Origin: Firmicutes bacterium UBA5774
GTDB lineage: Bacteria > Bacillota > Clostridia > Peptostreptococcales > Anaerovoracaceae
NCBI GenBank assembly: GCA_002418625.1
Contig: DIEM01000068.1
Location: forward strand, 33,911 to 97,910
DNA length: 64,000 nucleotides
Direction: 5' to 3'
Shown here: piece by piece, positions 24,516 to 32,884 of the stretch
Layout of the letters: every line of letters begins with the position of its first letter
Numbering within the stretch: position 1 is the first letter of the stretch
Notes under the pieces: generated by a model
The model's database searches: none
The model's input: the letters and a program-made list of their open reading frames with translations, nothing else
What the model was told of the DNA's origin: nothing
Program-made: the position numbers and the translations under genes

Positions 24516-24794
24516 GTGATACTAATCTTAATTAAAGCTGTCAATATGTTTTTCCAACTGGTGGTCATGATCATATTTGCCAGGATCATAATGAGCTGGT
24601 TTGTAAGGAATCCTTATAACAACAAATTCTATACGACACTGATCCAGATAACAGAACCGATACTGGCTCCATGCAGGAGACTGCTGGGCAGGTTCGGAGC
24701 AACGTACGGCATCGATTTTTCGCCTATCCTGGCTTTGGTTGCGATCAATTTCATCAATATGATCATTGTCAGGGCATTGGCTATGTTTCTTTAG
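24516..24794 (+). CDS. YggT-family membrane protein (YlmG)
   Basis: A 92-residue protein with two membrane helices (about 4-25 and 68-90) joined by the family loop SWFVRNPYNNKFY...ITEPILAPCRRLLG, of which ITEPILAP at about 44-51 is diagnostic. YggT/YlmG proteins are linked to cell-division and envelope shape genes; their exact role is unclear. A GTG start follows GGAGG. The next gene is divIVA, without the S4-domain gene ylmH that often separates them. Confidence 0.93.
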   Translation: MILILIKAVNMFFQLVVMIIFARIIMSWFVRNPYNNKFYTTLIQITEPILAPCRRLLGRFGATYGIDFSPILALVAINFINMIIVRALAMFL

Positions 24795-24806
24795 GAGGAA
24801 ATGCGC

Positions 24807-25460
24807 ATGATCACTCCGCTTGATATTCAGAACAAGGAATTTTCAAAGGGCGTCAGAGGATACAAGGAAGACGAGGTCGACAGCTTTCTCGATCTGCTGA
24901 CGCTTGATTATGAAAAGCTGGTCAAGGAGAATTATGCCTACAAAGAGCAGATAAAGACCCTGAATCAGGAAATAGAACGTTACAAAAATTCCGAGACGGC
25001 CGTATACGATACGCTGGAAGCCGCAAAGACCCTGATGAACGATATATCCGCAAGCGCAGAAAAAAGAGCCTCCATGCTTCTTAAGAATGCCGAGCTCGAC
25101 GCGCAGCTCATTCTCCGCGAAGCGAAGGAATCCGTTGAGAAACTGAATGAAGAATATGCATCGGCGCACACAAGGCTGCATATTTTCAAAACAAGATTCA
25201 AAACGCTTTTGGAATCAGAACTTGAAAAGTTCGATACGCTCAGCGCTGAAATATTTTCGGAAAACGATCTTGAAGATCTCAGGCGACTGACAGATTCTCC
25301 AGCCGAAGCCGTCGCTGGAGCCGTCAAACCTGTTTATGCCGGCAAGGCGGATCAGGATACGATGTCCATGCGCGGAATCAGGAATGCCGGAGAACGAAAG
25401 ACTTTGACCGAAACGAAGGTCATGAAAAGTATTAAGACTGGAGAAGGATCGCAGGTTTGA
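24807..25460 (+). CDS. divIVA: DivIVA-family cell-pole/septum protein
   Basis: A 217-residue coiled-coil protein that binds curved membrane at poles and septa and positions division or growth proteins. The lipid-binding start ITPLDIQNKEFSKGVRGY is followed by EDEVDSFLDLL, the family signature; long heptad-rich helices run from about 30 to 150. The C-terminal 60 residues are less conserved and probably disordered. The ATG at 24807 is chosen over 24801 because AGGAGG is 8 bases upstream of it. The stop overlaps the lspA start. Confidence 0.95.
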   Translation: MITPLDIQNKEFSKGVRGYKEDEVDSFLDLLTLDYEKLVKENYAYKEQIKTLNQEIERYKNSETAVYDTLEAAKTLMNDISASAEKRASMLLKNAELDAQLILREAKESVEKLNEEYASAHTRLHIFKTRFKTLLESELEKFDTLSAEIFSENDLEDLRRLTDSPAEAVAGAVKPVYAGKADQDTMSMRGIRNAGERKTLTETKVMKSIKTGEGSQV

Positions 25461-25948
25461 TCCGATCGCATATGTATTACCTGATAATTCTGATCATCAT
25501 TATTCTGGACCAGACCACAAAGCATTTTGTGCGCGTTAATCTGGATATCAACCAGTCTGTTGTTCTATGGGCGGGTGTTATGGATCTTACTTATATCCAT
25601 AATTTCGGCGCTGCTTTCAGTATTCTCCAGAACAAACAGGTTTTTCTCATATCGTTGACGTCGATCGTATCCGTCGTTATTCTTATTATTCTTGTAAAGA
25701 ATGTTAAAAAGGCTCACTGGACGATGCTTCTGGGTTTTTCGCTGATCATCGGCGGCGGGGTCGGCAATATGATCGACCGGATAAGAAATGGGTATGTCGT
25801 TGATTTTCTCGAAATCAAGCTATTTTCATTTCCTGTATTCAACGTGGCAGACATGGCTGTTGTGGGAGGATCGGCGCTTTTGATCCTTTACATCTTGTTT
25901 TTTGATCAAGCCTTGAAAATGAGGAAGGATGGCAGCCATGGCCAATGA
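25457..25948 (+). CDS. lspA: Lipoprotein signal peptidase LspA (signal peptidase II)
   Basis: Membrane aspartyl protease that removes signal peptides from prolipoproteins such as the OppA and amino-acid-binding lipoproteins of this window. Four membrane helices are visible. The catalytic aspartates are Asp116 in YVVDFLEI and Asp132 in FNVADMAV, with NMIDR just before. A TTG start at 25457, overlapping the divIVA stop and 8 bases after GAAGGA, gives 163 residues; an ATG five codons later is the alternative. It lies where lspA lies in Bacillus, but ileS is absent between divIVA and lspA. Confidence 0.95.
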   Translation: MIRSHMYYLIILIIIILDQTTKHFVRVNLDINQSVVLWAGVMDLTYIHNFGAAFSILQNKQVFLISLTSIVSVVILIILVKNVKKAHWTMLLGFSLIIGGGVGNMIDRIRNGYVVDFLEIKLFSFPVFNVADMAVVGGSALLILYILFFDQALKMRKDGSHGQ

Positions 25949-26861
25949 ACCATACAAGGTGAAATTTGAAAGGGAACAGGAGGGGATGCGGCTTGACACA
26001 GCGCTCTCGGTGATGATGGATGATCTGTCGCGCAGCTACATCCAAAAGCTTATATCTGCAGGCAATATCGAGCTTAATGGCAAACGGCAAACGATAAAAA
26101 AAATTGGCGTACATGCAGGCGATGAGGCCCATGTCTTTTTGCCTGAGCCCGAGATTCTGGAGGTGCGGCCCGAAAAGATCTATCTGGATATCGTTTATGA
26201 GGATCAGGATGTTCTTGTAGTAAATAAACCGAAAGGCATGGTCGTGCACCCGGCCGCGGGAAATTATTCCGGAACGCTTGTGAATGCTATATTATACCAT
26301 TGCAAGGACCTGTCTTCCATCAACGGCGTGATACGGCCCGGTATCGTGCATCGGATCGACAAGGACACGAGCGGCCTTCTCATGGTTGCCAAGAACGATC
26401 ATGCCCATGCTTCATTGGCGCAGCAGCTTAAAGAGCATTCGATCACACGTGTTTATCATGCTGTGGTATACAATAATTTCAAGGAAGACGAAGGAACGGT
26501 CGACGCACCCATAGGCAGAGATCCCGCAAACAGGCTGAAGATGGCTGTAACCAGGATTTCATCAAGGGATGCTGTAACGCATTACAAAGTATTGGAGCGA
26601 TATGGGGATTTCACTTATATAGAAGCCAGGCTTGAAACAGGACGAACGCATCAGATCAGGGTTCACATGGCCTACATCAGTCATCCGCTGCTTGGTGATC
26701 CCTTATATGGTCCGGCTAAAAAAATCCTTGGAATAGAAACGCAGGTGCTTCATGCCAAAACCCTCGGATTCATTCATCCATCAACCGGAGAATATATAGA
26801 ATTCGACAGTCCGCTTCCTGAGCATTTCGATAAATTCTTCAAATGGGCTCGGGCAAGATAG
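25938..26861 (+). CDS. Ribosomal large-subunit pseudouridine synthase, RluA/RluD family
   Basis: Converts uridines of 23S rRNA to pseudouridine; sites are probably those of RluD. An N-terminal S4 RNA-binding domain covers about 10-70 and the catalytic motif HRIDKDTSG at 138-146 has catalytic Asp141. ETGRTHQIRVHM lies near 238 and the C-terminal HAKTLGFIHPSTGE follows. The ATG at 25938 is used since AGGAAGG is about 9 bases before it, whereas the ATG at 25929 abuts that site. It overlaps lspA by 11 bases, as ylyB does in Bacillus. Confidence 0.95.
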   Translation: MANEPYKVKFEREQEGMRLDTALSVMMDDLSRSYIQKLISAGNIELNGKRQTIKKIGVHAGDEAHVFLPEPEILEVRPEKIYLDIVYEDQDVLVVNKPKGMVVHPAAGNYSGTLVNAILYHCKDLSSINGVIRPGIVHRIDKDTSGLLMVAKNDHAHASLAQQLKEHSITRVYHAVVYNNFKEDEGTVDAPIGRDPANRLKMAVTRISSRDAVTHYKVLERYGDFTYIEARLETGRTHQIRVHMAYISHPLLGDPLYGPAKKILGIETQVLHAKTLGFIHPSTGEYIEFDSPLPEHFDKFFKWARAR

Positions 26862-26890
26862 ACGATCCAAACCAGGGAGGAAATCTAAAA

Positions 26891-27502
26891 ATGAGTAAAA
26901 TCACATTCAAACCGGGCACGATGGTGTATCCGGTTCCGGCCGTTATGGTGTCTTGCGGCGAAAATAATTCCGAATATAATATCATAACGATTGCATGGAC
27001 AGGCATTGTTAATTCCGAGCCTCCGATGACATACATCGCAGTGAGGAAATCAAGGCATTCACACAGTATTCTGGTTAAAAACCGGGAGTTTGTCATAAAC
27101 CTTGGAACGGAGGATCTTGCATTTCAGGCCGACTTCTGCGGCGTCAAATCCGGCAAGGATATGAATAAGTTCGAGAGCCAGGGCCTTACGCCGACCCCAG
27201 CGACGAAATTGAAATGTCCAATGATCGAAGAGTCGCCGGTCAATATCGAATGTATTGTAAAGGATATTATCGAATTGCCTTCTCATGACGTTTTTATTGC
27301 TGAAATAGTAGCAGTCCATGCGGACGAGACGCTCATGGATGAGAAGGGTAAGCTGCAGCTTGAAAAGGCAGGACTCATATGTTACAGCCATGGGGAATAT
27401 TATGGACTGTCCAAGCCGATAGGAAAATTCGGATTTTCGGTTATGAAGCCCAAAACAAAGAAAAAACTGCAGAATATTGCATCAAAATCAGAGAATCGAT
27501 AA
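26891..27502 (+). CDS. Flavin reductase / flavoredoxin-like FMN-binding protein
   Basis: A 203-residue member of the flavin-reductase-like (flavoredoxin) family, small FMN proteins of anaerobes that carry electrons or reduce flavin. Family segments are MVSCGENNSEYNIITIAWTG (landmark NIITIAWTG near residue 34), PPMTYIAVRKSRHSH, and FVINLGTEDLA. The ATG at 26891 follows GGGAGG; the frame extends 16 codons upstream into the pseudouridine synthase gene without a site. A terminator at 27528-27561 closes the unit. The physiological partner is unknown. Confidence 0.9.
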   Translation: MSKITFKPGTMVYPVPAVMVSCGENNSEYNIITIAWTGIVNSEPPMTYIAVRKSRHSHSILVKNREFVINLGTEDLAFQADFCGVKSGKDMNKFESQGLTPTPATKLKCPMIEESPVNIECIVKDIIELPSHDVFIAEIVAVHADETLMDEKGKLQLEKAGLICYSHGEYYGLSKPIGKFGFSVMKPKTKKKLQNIASKSENR

Positions 27503-27527
27503 TAAAAAAGAAAATGATGTCATAAGA

Positions 27528-27561
27528 AAACGGGCAGAAGGTTCAAACGCTTCTGCCGTTT
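27528..27561. terminator. Terminator between the flavin reductase and the zinc-ribbon gene
   Basis: GGCAGAAG (27533-27540) pairs with CTTCTGCC (27550-27557) around a 9-nt loop; AAAC/GTTT extend it past a bulged G. T-rich flanks occur on both sides, fitting the convergent arrangement. Confidence 0.75.
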
Positions 27562-27623
27562 GGCATTTTACGCTTTAGGAATTAAGATGCGCGATGAACA
27601 TAACTTACAGCAGCATTGATGTG

Positions 27624-27773
27624 CTAATGACTCTTGACATATTTAACACAGTCTTCGCAAATTTTCTTTCCTTTAAAATCAAGATTATTCTTCGGATTGC
27701 CGCAGATCTCACAGACGATTTTTCTTTTGTTCTGTAATTTAAAGCAGTTTGTTTCATTTTTCTTTTTTTGCAT
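27624..27773 (-). CDS. Small CxxC zinc-ribbon protein (sigma-G inhibitor Gin-like)
   Basis: This 49-residue gene is short and lies antisense in the otherwise empty 412-base gap between 27502 and 27915. Residues 1-18 are very basic. Two knuckles, VCEIC (Cys21, Cys24) and ICEDC (Cys39, Cys42), 14 residues apart around NLDFKGKK, form a clear zinc-ribbon pattern. The spacing and the ICEDC end recall Gin/CsfB, the anti-sigma-G factor of spore formers, but generic zinc ribbons look alike. The Shine-Dalgarno is weak (TAGGTA). It ends 63 bases from a convergent terminator. Coding is supported by the cysteine pattern rather than by length; the Gin assignment is tentative. Confidence 0.6.
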   Translation of the reverse strand: MQKKKNETNCFKLQNKRKIVCEICGNPKNNLDFKGKKICEDCVKYVKSH

Positions 27774-27914
27774 AAAGGTATACCTACAATTCAACTTCAA
27801 CACCTATGCATCTGATTCCATTCAGCCTGATGATTGGGGTATAATAAGTATAAATCAACGTTATAATGCAAGCAAGGCTAAATTTGGCTACTTATTAAGG
27901 AGGAATCCGGAACC

Positions 27915-28742
27915 ATGTTTGATGAAATAATGATCGAAAAGAATAATGAAAAGATCCATTTATGTGAATGGCATGCCGATGATACGGTTGCCGCTTTGTG
28001 TCTCGTTCATGGCATAGGCGAACACGCAGGCAGGTATGACCGCATAGGGGAGCATTTTAAAAAGCGGAGCATTTCGATGATTGGCTTTGATTTGAGAGGG
28101 CATGGTTTCTCTTCGGGAAAAAGAGGGCATGCTTCGCCCAGATCGCTTCTGTTCTCCGATATCGAGAATATTCTCGATATTTTGAAACAAAAATATCCTG
28201 ATTGTCCGTTATATTTATATGGGCACAGTATGGGAGGGAATATTGTTCTGGATTTTATGAAGAACGGCAAAAGCCGAAATGGCATCACCGGCTGTATCGT
28301 TACAGCGCCATGGCTGGTACTTGTCAGGAAAATTTCTGCTCCTGTCGTTTTTCTGTTCAGGATAATTGCGGCGGTAAAACCTGATTTCACGATCAACACA
28401 GGGCTGCAGGCCAAAGATATTTCAAAGGTCGACGATGAAGTGAACAAATACATGCATGATCCGCTGATCCATCATTTTATTTCTGCAGGGACTGCCATTG
28501 ACGGCATCAATGCTTCGCAGGCTCTGCTTTCCGCTGAACATGGATCAGGAAAGGCAATGTTGCTGATGCATGGTTCGCAGGATAGGATCTGCAGCATCGA
28601 AGGAAGCCGAAAATTAAGCGGTATCGAGAACCCCTCGTGCGACTATGTTGAGTGGGACGGGCTTTATCACGAGATCCACAACGAAAAAAACGGCGCGCAG
28701 GTTCTGGACACGATCGTCGGCTGGATCAAAAAAACATATTAA
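27915..28742 (+). CDS. Alpha/beta hydrolase, monoacylglycerol-lipase/lysophospholipase type
   Basis: A 275-residue serine hydrolase of the COG2267 lysophospholipase group, probably cytoplasmic as no signal peptide is seen. The oxyanion segment LVHGIGEHAGRY lies at 30-41, RGHGFSSGKRGH at 61-72, and the nucleophile elbow GHSMG at 103-107 with Ser105. The acid is likely Asp in SQDRIC near residue 222, and the histidine in LYHEIHNE near 253. AGGAGG precedes the ATG; A/T-rich TATAAT boxes at 27840-27845 and 27862-27867 may serve as -10 elements but lack good -35 partners. The substrate (monoglyceride, lysolipid or ester) is not determined. Confidence 0.9.
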   Translation: MFDEIMIEKNNEKIHLCEWHADDTVAALCLVHGIGEHAGRYDRIGEHFKKRSISMIGFDLRGHGFSSGKRGHASPRSLLFSDIENILDILKQKYPDCPLYLYGHSMGGNIVLDFMKNGKSRNGITGCIVTAPWLVLVRKISAPVVFLFRIIAAVKPDFTINTGLQAKDISKVDDEVNKYMHDPLIHHFISAGTAIDGINASQALLSAEHGSGKAMLLMHGSQDRICSIEGSRKLSGIENPSCDYVEWDGLYHEIHNEKNGAQVLDTIVGWIKKTY

Positions 28743-28758
28743 ATCTTTGTTACGTGGG

Positions 28759-28870
28759 TTGTTTTTTATGAATAACATAGCATAATGATAAGGAAAGCAA
28801 TGACAGAAAGATATCGGAAGGCCAGGCTAGAAAATCTAAAGAACCTCCCGACAGGCGAAAGGAAGTAAAA
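28759..28870 (+). promoter_or_regulatory. Promoter and structured leader of the SLH phosphodiester glycosidase gene
   Basis: TTGTTT (28759-28764), a 16-base spacer and CATAAT (28781-28786) predict a start near 28793. The resulting leader of about 78 nt contains TCGGAAGG pairing with CCTCCCGA (one mismatch) around an inner TAGA-AAA-TCTA hairpin, then the GAAAGGAAG ribosome site. It does not match the c-di-GMP-I pattern or any other riboswitch consensus I could recall. Confidence 0.4.
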
Positions 28871-28871
28871 A

Positions 28872-31133
28872 ATGAAAAAATCAGCCATAAACAAAAGGCT
28901 TGCAGCCGGATTGGCCTTTGTGATCTTATTGATGACGTTTACAACAGGATACACATATAATCAAGGCTTGGGAGAAATCGTCCATGAATCTGAAACCTAT
29001 CTGACAGAGGATGTTTTTTTCAATGAAAAGATCGCTGTCAATTCCAGCCAGGCCGTACAGCATGCGTTCAGCGCCGACATCCTTAAAACCGAAGGCAGTG
29101 TTATGCCTTATGTGTTCGTGGGCGATGTGACAGGGCGCTGCACGATGACTTATATGATGAATCTTCTTAAAGATGAAGGCTATACGGTCGTCGCCGCGGT
29201 GAACGGTGATTTTTTCGACACTTCATCCGGCGTTCCTCTGGGGATGAGCGTACATGAAGGGAAAATCAAGAATTCAGGCGCCAATTACAGCAATGCGGTG
29301 GGATTCAGACAGGATGGCACAGCTTTTCTTGCTCCTGTCCGTTTCGATTTCTCGTTTATTGTAAATGATAATGCGATTTATAATTTCAATCACGTCAATA
29401 AGCCGAGAGGTGTTTCGAACGGCATGCATTTTTATAACAGGGAATATGGCGCTTCAACCAAGACGACCGTCGAATGCACGGAAATAGTGCTTGAGGCCGA
29501 CGATAGTCCTGAGTTGTCCATAAACGGAACAATCGGAGCCGTTGTGAGCGAAGTCAGAATGAATGCCATGAATACACCGATCAATGACAATCAAATAGTC
29601 TTGTCTGCTGCAGTCGGGACTTCTCAGGCTGCAATACTGGCTGCGCTCGTTCCCGGAGACCAGGTATCGTTTTCGGTTACCGATCAGACAGGCGTTTGGG
29701 GCGATACAGCCGAAGCCATAGGCGCATACCAGATAATCGCCCAATACGGAGCGGTGACAACAACTGACAAAGTATCCAACCCCAGAACATGCCTGGGCAT
29801 AAAAGCGGATGGGAGTGTGATGCTTTATGCTGTGGACGGAAGGCAATCGGGTTATTCTGTCGGTATGAACCTTTCAGATGTTGCAGCATACATGCTCGAA
29901 AAAGGCTGTGTCTCAGTCATAAACTTCGATGGCGGAGGCTCGACGACATTCGCCGCGCGTATGCCGGGCGATGTATCTGCCAAGGTGCTGAACGCGCCTT
30001 CTGATGGAAAAGAAAGAAGCATCTCGAACGGCCTGCTTTTTGTTCTCCGGGATAACGGCAGCGGCGAGATCGAGAATTTGCATCTCTATCCTTTGTCGAC
30101 TGTAATGATGCCCGGCGCAAAATTGCAGTTTGACGTAAAAACGACCGATGACATGTATTGCCCGACAGAAGACCTGGACGATGTCTTTTATGAGACTGGA
30201 AACGGACTCGGCGAGATCGATGGCGAAGGGCTGTTTTTCGCCGGAGATGAAGAGGGAGAGGAAACAATCATGGCTGAGGCTGGCCGGCTGCGTACTTCCG
30301 CGAAGGTCAGGATCACAAAATCCGTGAACATTTATCCGGACAAGACCGACCTCGTCCTGGAGCCCGGACAGTCTTCCGATATCAACGTAAAAGCGTTCAG
30401 CCGCTATGTCCCGGTCGTCTGCGAGGATAGATTGTTTACATGGACATGTGACCCCACGATCGGCACGATCAGCCAGAACGGTGTATTTACGGCGTCTGAC
30501 AGGACCGGAGTCAGCGGCAGGATCTATATATCCTACAATGGAAAGGAAAAGACCATTCCCGTGCAAGTTGGGCCGACGACTGTATCCTTCAGCGATACGA
30601 ACGAGCATTGGGCTAAGAAATACATCGAAATACTGGCGGCAAAGGGTATCGTGAAAGGCATGGGGGAAGATAGGTTCCTGCCGGACGCTCAGCTGACCAG
30701 GGCTCAATTCCTGACAATGATGTCAAATACTGTTTACGGTTTGAATGTTGCAGATTCGCCGCCGGCAAATTTTGCCGATGTCCACGACATAGACTGGTTC
30801 GCGCCCTATGTTAATTGGGGGCTTGCAAATAAGATCGTCAGCGGGAATCCTGATGGGACATTCATGCCGGATGCGCCTATAACGCGCGAACAGATGGCCG
30901 TCATTCTAAACAATTTTGCCGGAGCCGAGGGCATCGCATACACGCCGTTAAATGGAGAAATCATTTTCACCGACAGCGGCAGTATCAGTCCATGGGCCTC
31001 AGCAGCAGTCAGCACGGTCGTCAGGGCAGGTGTCATGAACGGAAGGCCTGAAGGAAATTACGACCCGCAGGGCTTTGCAACAAGAGCGGAAGCTTCGAAA
31101 GTCATTTACAGCGTTGTAAATCTAATGGAGTAA
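28872..31133 (+). CDS. Surface phosphodiester glycosidase (NAGPA domain) with three SLH repeats
   Basis: A 753-residue secreted protein. A signal peptide covers about residues 1-28. The NAGPA/phosphodiester-glycosidase domain follows, with GDFFDTSSGVPLGMSV near 116 and NFDGGGSTTFAARM near 352, the family's hallmark end. Residues about 395-565 form beta-rich, possibly Ig-like modules. The C-terminus carries three S-layer-homology repeats at about 572-622, 634-684 and 698-752 (FSDTNEHWA, FADVHDIDWF, FTDSGSISPW), which bind secondary wall polymer. It probably acts on phosphodiester-linked sugars of wall polymers. The 3' end overlaps that of rqcH by 32 bases. Activity on a specific substrate is inferred. 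Confidence 0.88.
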   Translation: MKKSAINKRLAAGLAFVILLMTFTTGYTYNQGLGEIVHESETYLTEDVFFNEKIAVNSSQAVQHAFSADILKTEGSVMPYVFVGDVTGRCTMTYMMNLLKDEGYTVVAAVNGDFFDTSSGVPLGMSVHEGKIKNSGANYSNAVGFRQDGTAFLAPVRFDFSFIVNDNAIYNFNHVNKPRGVSNGMHFYNREYGASTKTTVECTEIVLEADDSPELSINGTIGAVVSEVRMNAMNTPINDNQIVLSAAVGTSQAAILAALVPGDQVSFSVTDQTGVWGDTAEAIGAYQIIAQYGAVTTTDKVSNPRTCLGIKADGSVMLYAVDGRQSGYSVGMNLSDVAAYMLEKGCVSVINFDGGGSTTFAARMPGDVSAKVLNAPSDGKERSISNGLLFVLRDNGSGEIENLHLYPLSTVMMPGAKLQFDVKTTDDMYCPTEDLDDVFYETGNGLGEIDGEGLFFAGDEEGEETIMAEAGRLRTSAKVRITKSVNIYPDKTDLVLEPGQSSDINVKAFSRYVPVVCEDRLFTWTCDPTIGTISQNGVFTASDRTGVSGRIYISYNGKEKTIPVQVGPTTVSFSDTNEHWAKKYIEILAAKGIVKGMGEDRFLPDAQLTRAQFLTMMSNTVYGLNVADSPPANFADVHDIDWFAPYVNWGLANKIVSGNPDGTFMPDAPITREQMAVILNNFAGAEGIAYTPLNGEIIFTDSGSISPWASAAVSTVVRAGVMNGRPEGNYDPQGFATRAEASKVIYSVVNLME

Positions 31134-32823
31134 CATAAATAGTTTTATTGTTAACAAAAATGACCATGCCGGGCTTCGCACCGGCTGGTTTTTTTACATG
31201 CCTGATCAGTGTATAATCGACGGGTACATTCTCGGATTGGCGTCCTTTACTGTAATAAGCGGCAACTGATGCCGCTTCAAGCAAAGTTGTTTCGGGAATC
31301 TGCCTGCCGTCGGAAATGATGACGACATGGGATCCCGGAATATCCTTCGTGTGCAGCCAGATATCTTTCGGCGAGGCCGTCTTAAAGGTTAAAATGTCGT
31401 TTTCCCGATTGTTTCGGCCGATCAGGATACGGAATCCGTCTGAAGAAACGCGGCAAATTGGAGCCGGCTTCGGTTTCGATGCTTTTGAGCTGCTGCTTTT
31501 CCTGCGCAGATAACCCCCATCGACAAGCTCCTGCCGGATATCTTCAATATCTTCATAAGCAGACGCATTTTCAATATGCGTCAGGACAGATTCAAGATAT
31601 TTTATATCGGAATCAGCCTCTTCAAGCTGACATTTCTTTTCTATGACGGCTGTTTTTGCCTTAGTATATTTCTTGAAGTACCTTTGTGCGTTTCTGGAAG
31701 CCGAAAGCCTCTCGTCAAGCGGGATCCTGACCGCTTCACCGGTATAATAATTCAAAACCTCGGTCTCGGTTTGCTTTGCAGCAATGGTATGGAGATTCGC
31801 CGTGATGAGTTCGCCGAAAAGCCTGTAATGATCCGCGCGTCCGGCTTCGATGAGATCCTCGGACAATTTCTGTTTTTTCAGATGCAGCTTGTCGAGTCCC
31901 GTTTCAAGTGCACGCACAAGATCCGACGATTTCTGCTTCATTTTATTGGAGGATGTTTTATGGTCATAGTAATATTCGACTGCTTCGCTCATATCTTTGA
32001 AAATCATCTCACGATAGTAGCTCGAAGGTTCGAGTAATTGGAAACAATGGAAATCTGCCGGCTCATCATCGTGATCAAGATAGACGCAGGGGGTGAAAAG
32101 GCATTGCTTGATCTGAAGTATACGATCCTTTAGCATGTCGAACAAAGCTTCAACTGACGATGTACGCGCAGCGAAATCTGCCGCCAGAGCGGGGCTGATG
32201 CCCTGGATGCGGGAGAGGAGTATTTTAGCTGTGATGTCAGGCTCATAAGCCTCCGCCGCTTCAACATTAAAAAAGGAATAGAACGTATCGCGATCAATGC
32301 TGAAGATGCTTGTCTTGCCCTGATCAGGAGGGCAAACATAGAGAAGGCCGGGCAGGAGCTGTCTATAGCGATTGACGTCGATGGAGATCCTTTTTATGCT
32401 GTCGATTATTTTGCCGGCCGTGTTATCGACCAAAATAATATTGCTATGCTTGCCCATGATTTCAACGATCAGTTTCTTGCTGACCGAATATCCCATTTCA
32501 TTTTGCGTGTCAAAGCATATCTCTACGATGCGCTCTGAATCCATCTGCTGGATAGACTGAATCCTGCCGTTCATCAAATGCTTTCTGAGCAGCATGCAAA
32601 AGGCCATCGGATTCTGCGGATTGGATTTGGGAGCGTTGGTCACATGCAGTCTGGCATGGCTGCTGCCGGATGATATGAGCAGTCTATGGCTTGATTTGCC
32701 TGAGTGGATATGCAGGATGATCTCATCCTGCTCAGGCTGGTAGATCTTTTCTATTTTACCGCCGATCAGTTTATTATTAAGCTCGCATACGACGCTTGAA
32801 GTTACGATTCCGTCAAAAGGCAT
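31102..32823 (-). CDS. rqcH: Rqc2 homologue RqcH (NFACT protein, FbpA family)
   Basis: Ribosome-rescue factor that binds stalled 50S-peptidyl-tRNA and adds alanine tails that mark nascent chains for degradation; the group was formerly called fibronectin-binding protein A. NFACT-N starts MPFDGIVTSSVV; a coiled coil (about 285-430) and the NFACT-R domain with FRILIGRNNRENDILTF and DIWLHTKDIPGSHVVI follow (landmark WLHTKDIPGSHV near 485). The start at 32823 is preferred to an upstream ATG at 32838 since GGGGGAT is 8 bases before it; this gives 573 residues. The dapF promoter overlaps this start. Confidence 0.95.
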   Translation of the reverse strand: MPFDGIVTSSVVCELNNKLIGGKIEKIYQPEQDEIILHIHSGKSSHRLLISSGSSHARLHVTNAPKSNPQNPMAFCMLLRKHLMNGRIQSIQQMDSERIVEICFDTQNEMGYSVSKKLIVEIMGKHSNIILVDNTAGKIIDSIKRISIDVNRYRQLLPGLLYVCPPDQGKTSIFSIDRDTFYSFFNVEAAEAYEPDITAKILLSRIQGISPALAADFAARTSSVEALFDMLKDRILQIKQCLFTPCVYLDHDDEPADFHCFQLLEPSSYYREMIFKDMSEAVEYYYDHKTSSNKMKQKSSDLVRALETGLDKLHLKKQKLSEDLIEAGRADHYRLFGELITANLHTIAAKQTETEVLNYYTGEAVRIPLDERLSASRNAQRYFKKYTKAKTAVIEKKCQLEEADSDIKYLESVLTHIENASAYEDIEDIRQELVDGGYLRRKSSSSKASKPKPAPICRVSSDGFRILIGRNNRENDILTFKTASPKDIWLHTKDIPGSHVVIISDGRQIPETTLLEAASVAAYYSKGRQSENVPVDYTLIRHVKKPAGAKPGMVIFVNNKTIYVTPLDLQRCK

Positions 32824-32851
32824 TGCAGTATCCCCCATAAAAATATATAAT
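32823..32851 (+). promoter_or_regulatory. Predicted promoter of the dapF-yicC-gmk-rpoZ-coaBC operon
   Basis: TTGCAG (32823-32828), exact 17-base spacer and TATAAT (32846-32851). The -35 box abuts the rqcH start codon on the other strand, so divergent transcription may interfere. Confidence 0.6.
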
Positions 32852-32884
32852 AATTAATAATATCATAACAGGAGGTATAAGCGA

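Noticed and set aside
27634..27930. Plus-strand frame of 98 codons in the gap before the alpha/beta hydrolase
   Set aside because: It is Phe/Leu-rich low complexity with no Shine-Dalgarno and is antisense to the better supported zinc-ribbon gene.
28795..28870. Possible c-di-GMP-I riboswitch before the SLH gene
   Set aside because: The CACGCA and GGGACGCAAAGCC-like core elements are missing; kept only as an unnamed leader structure.
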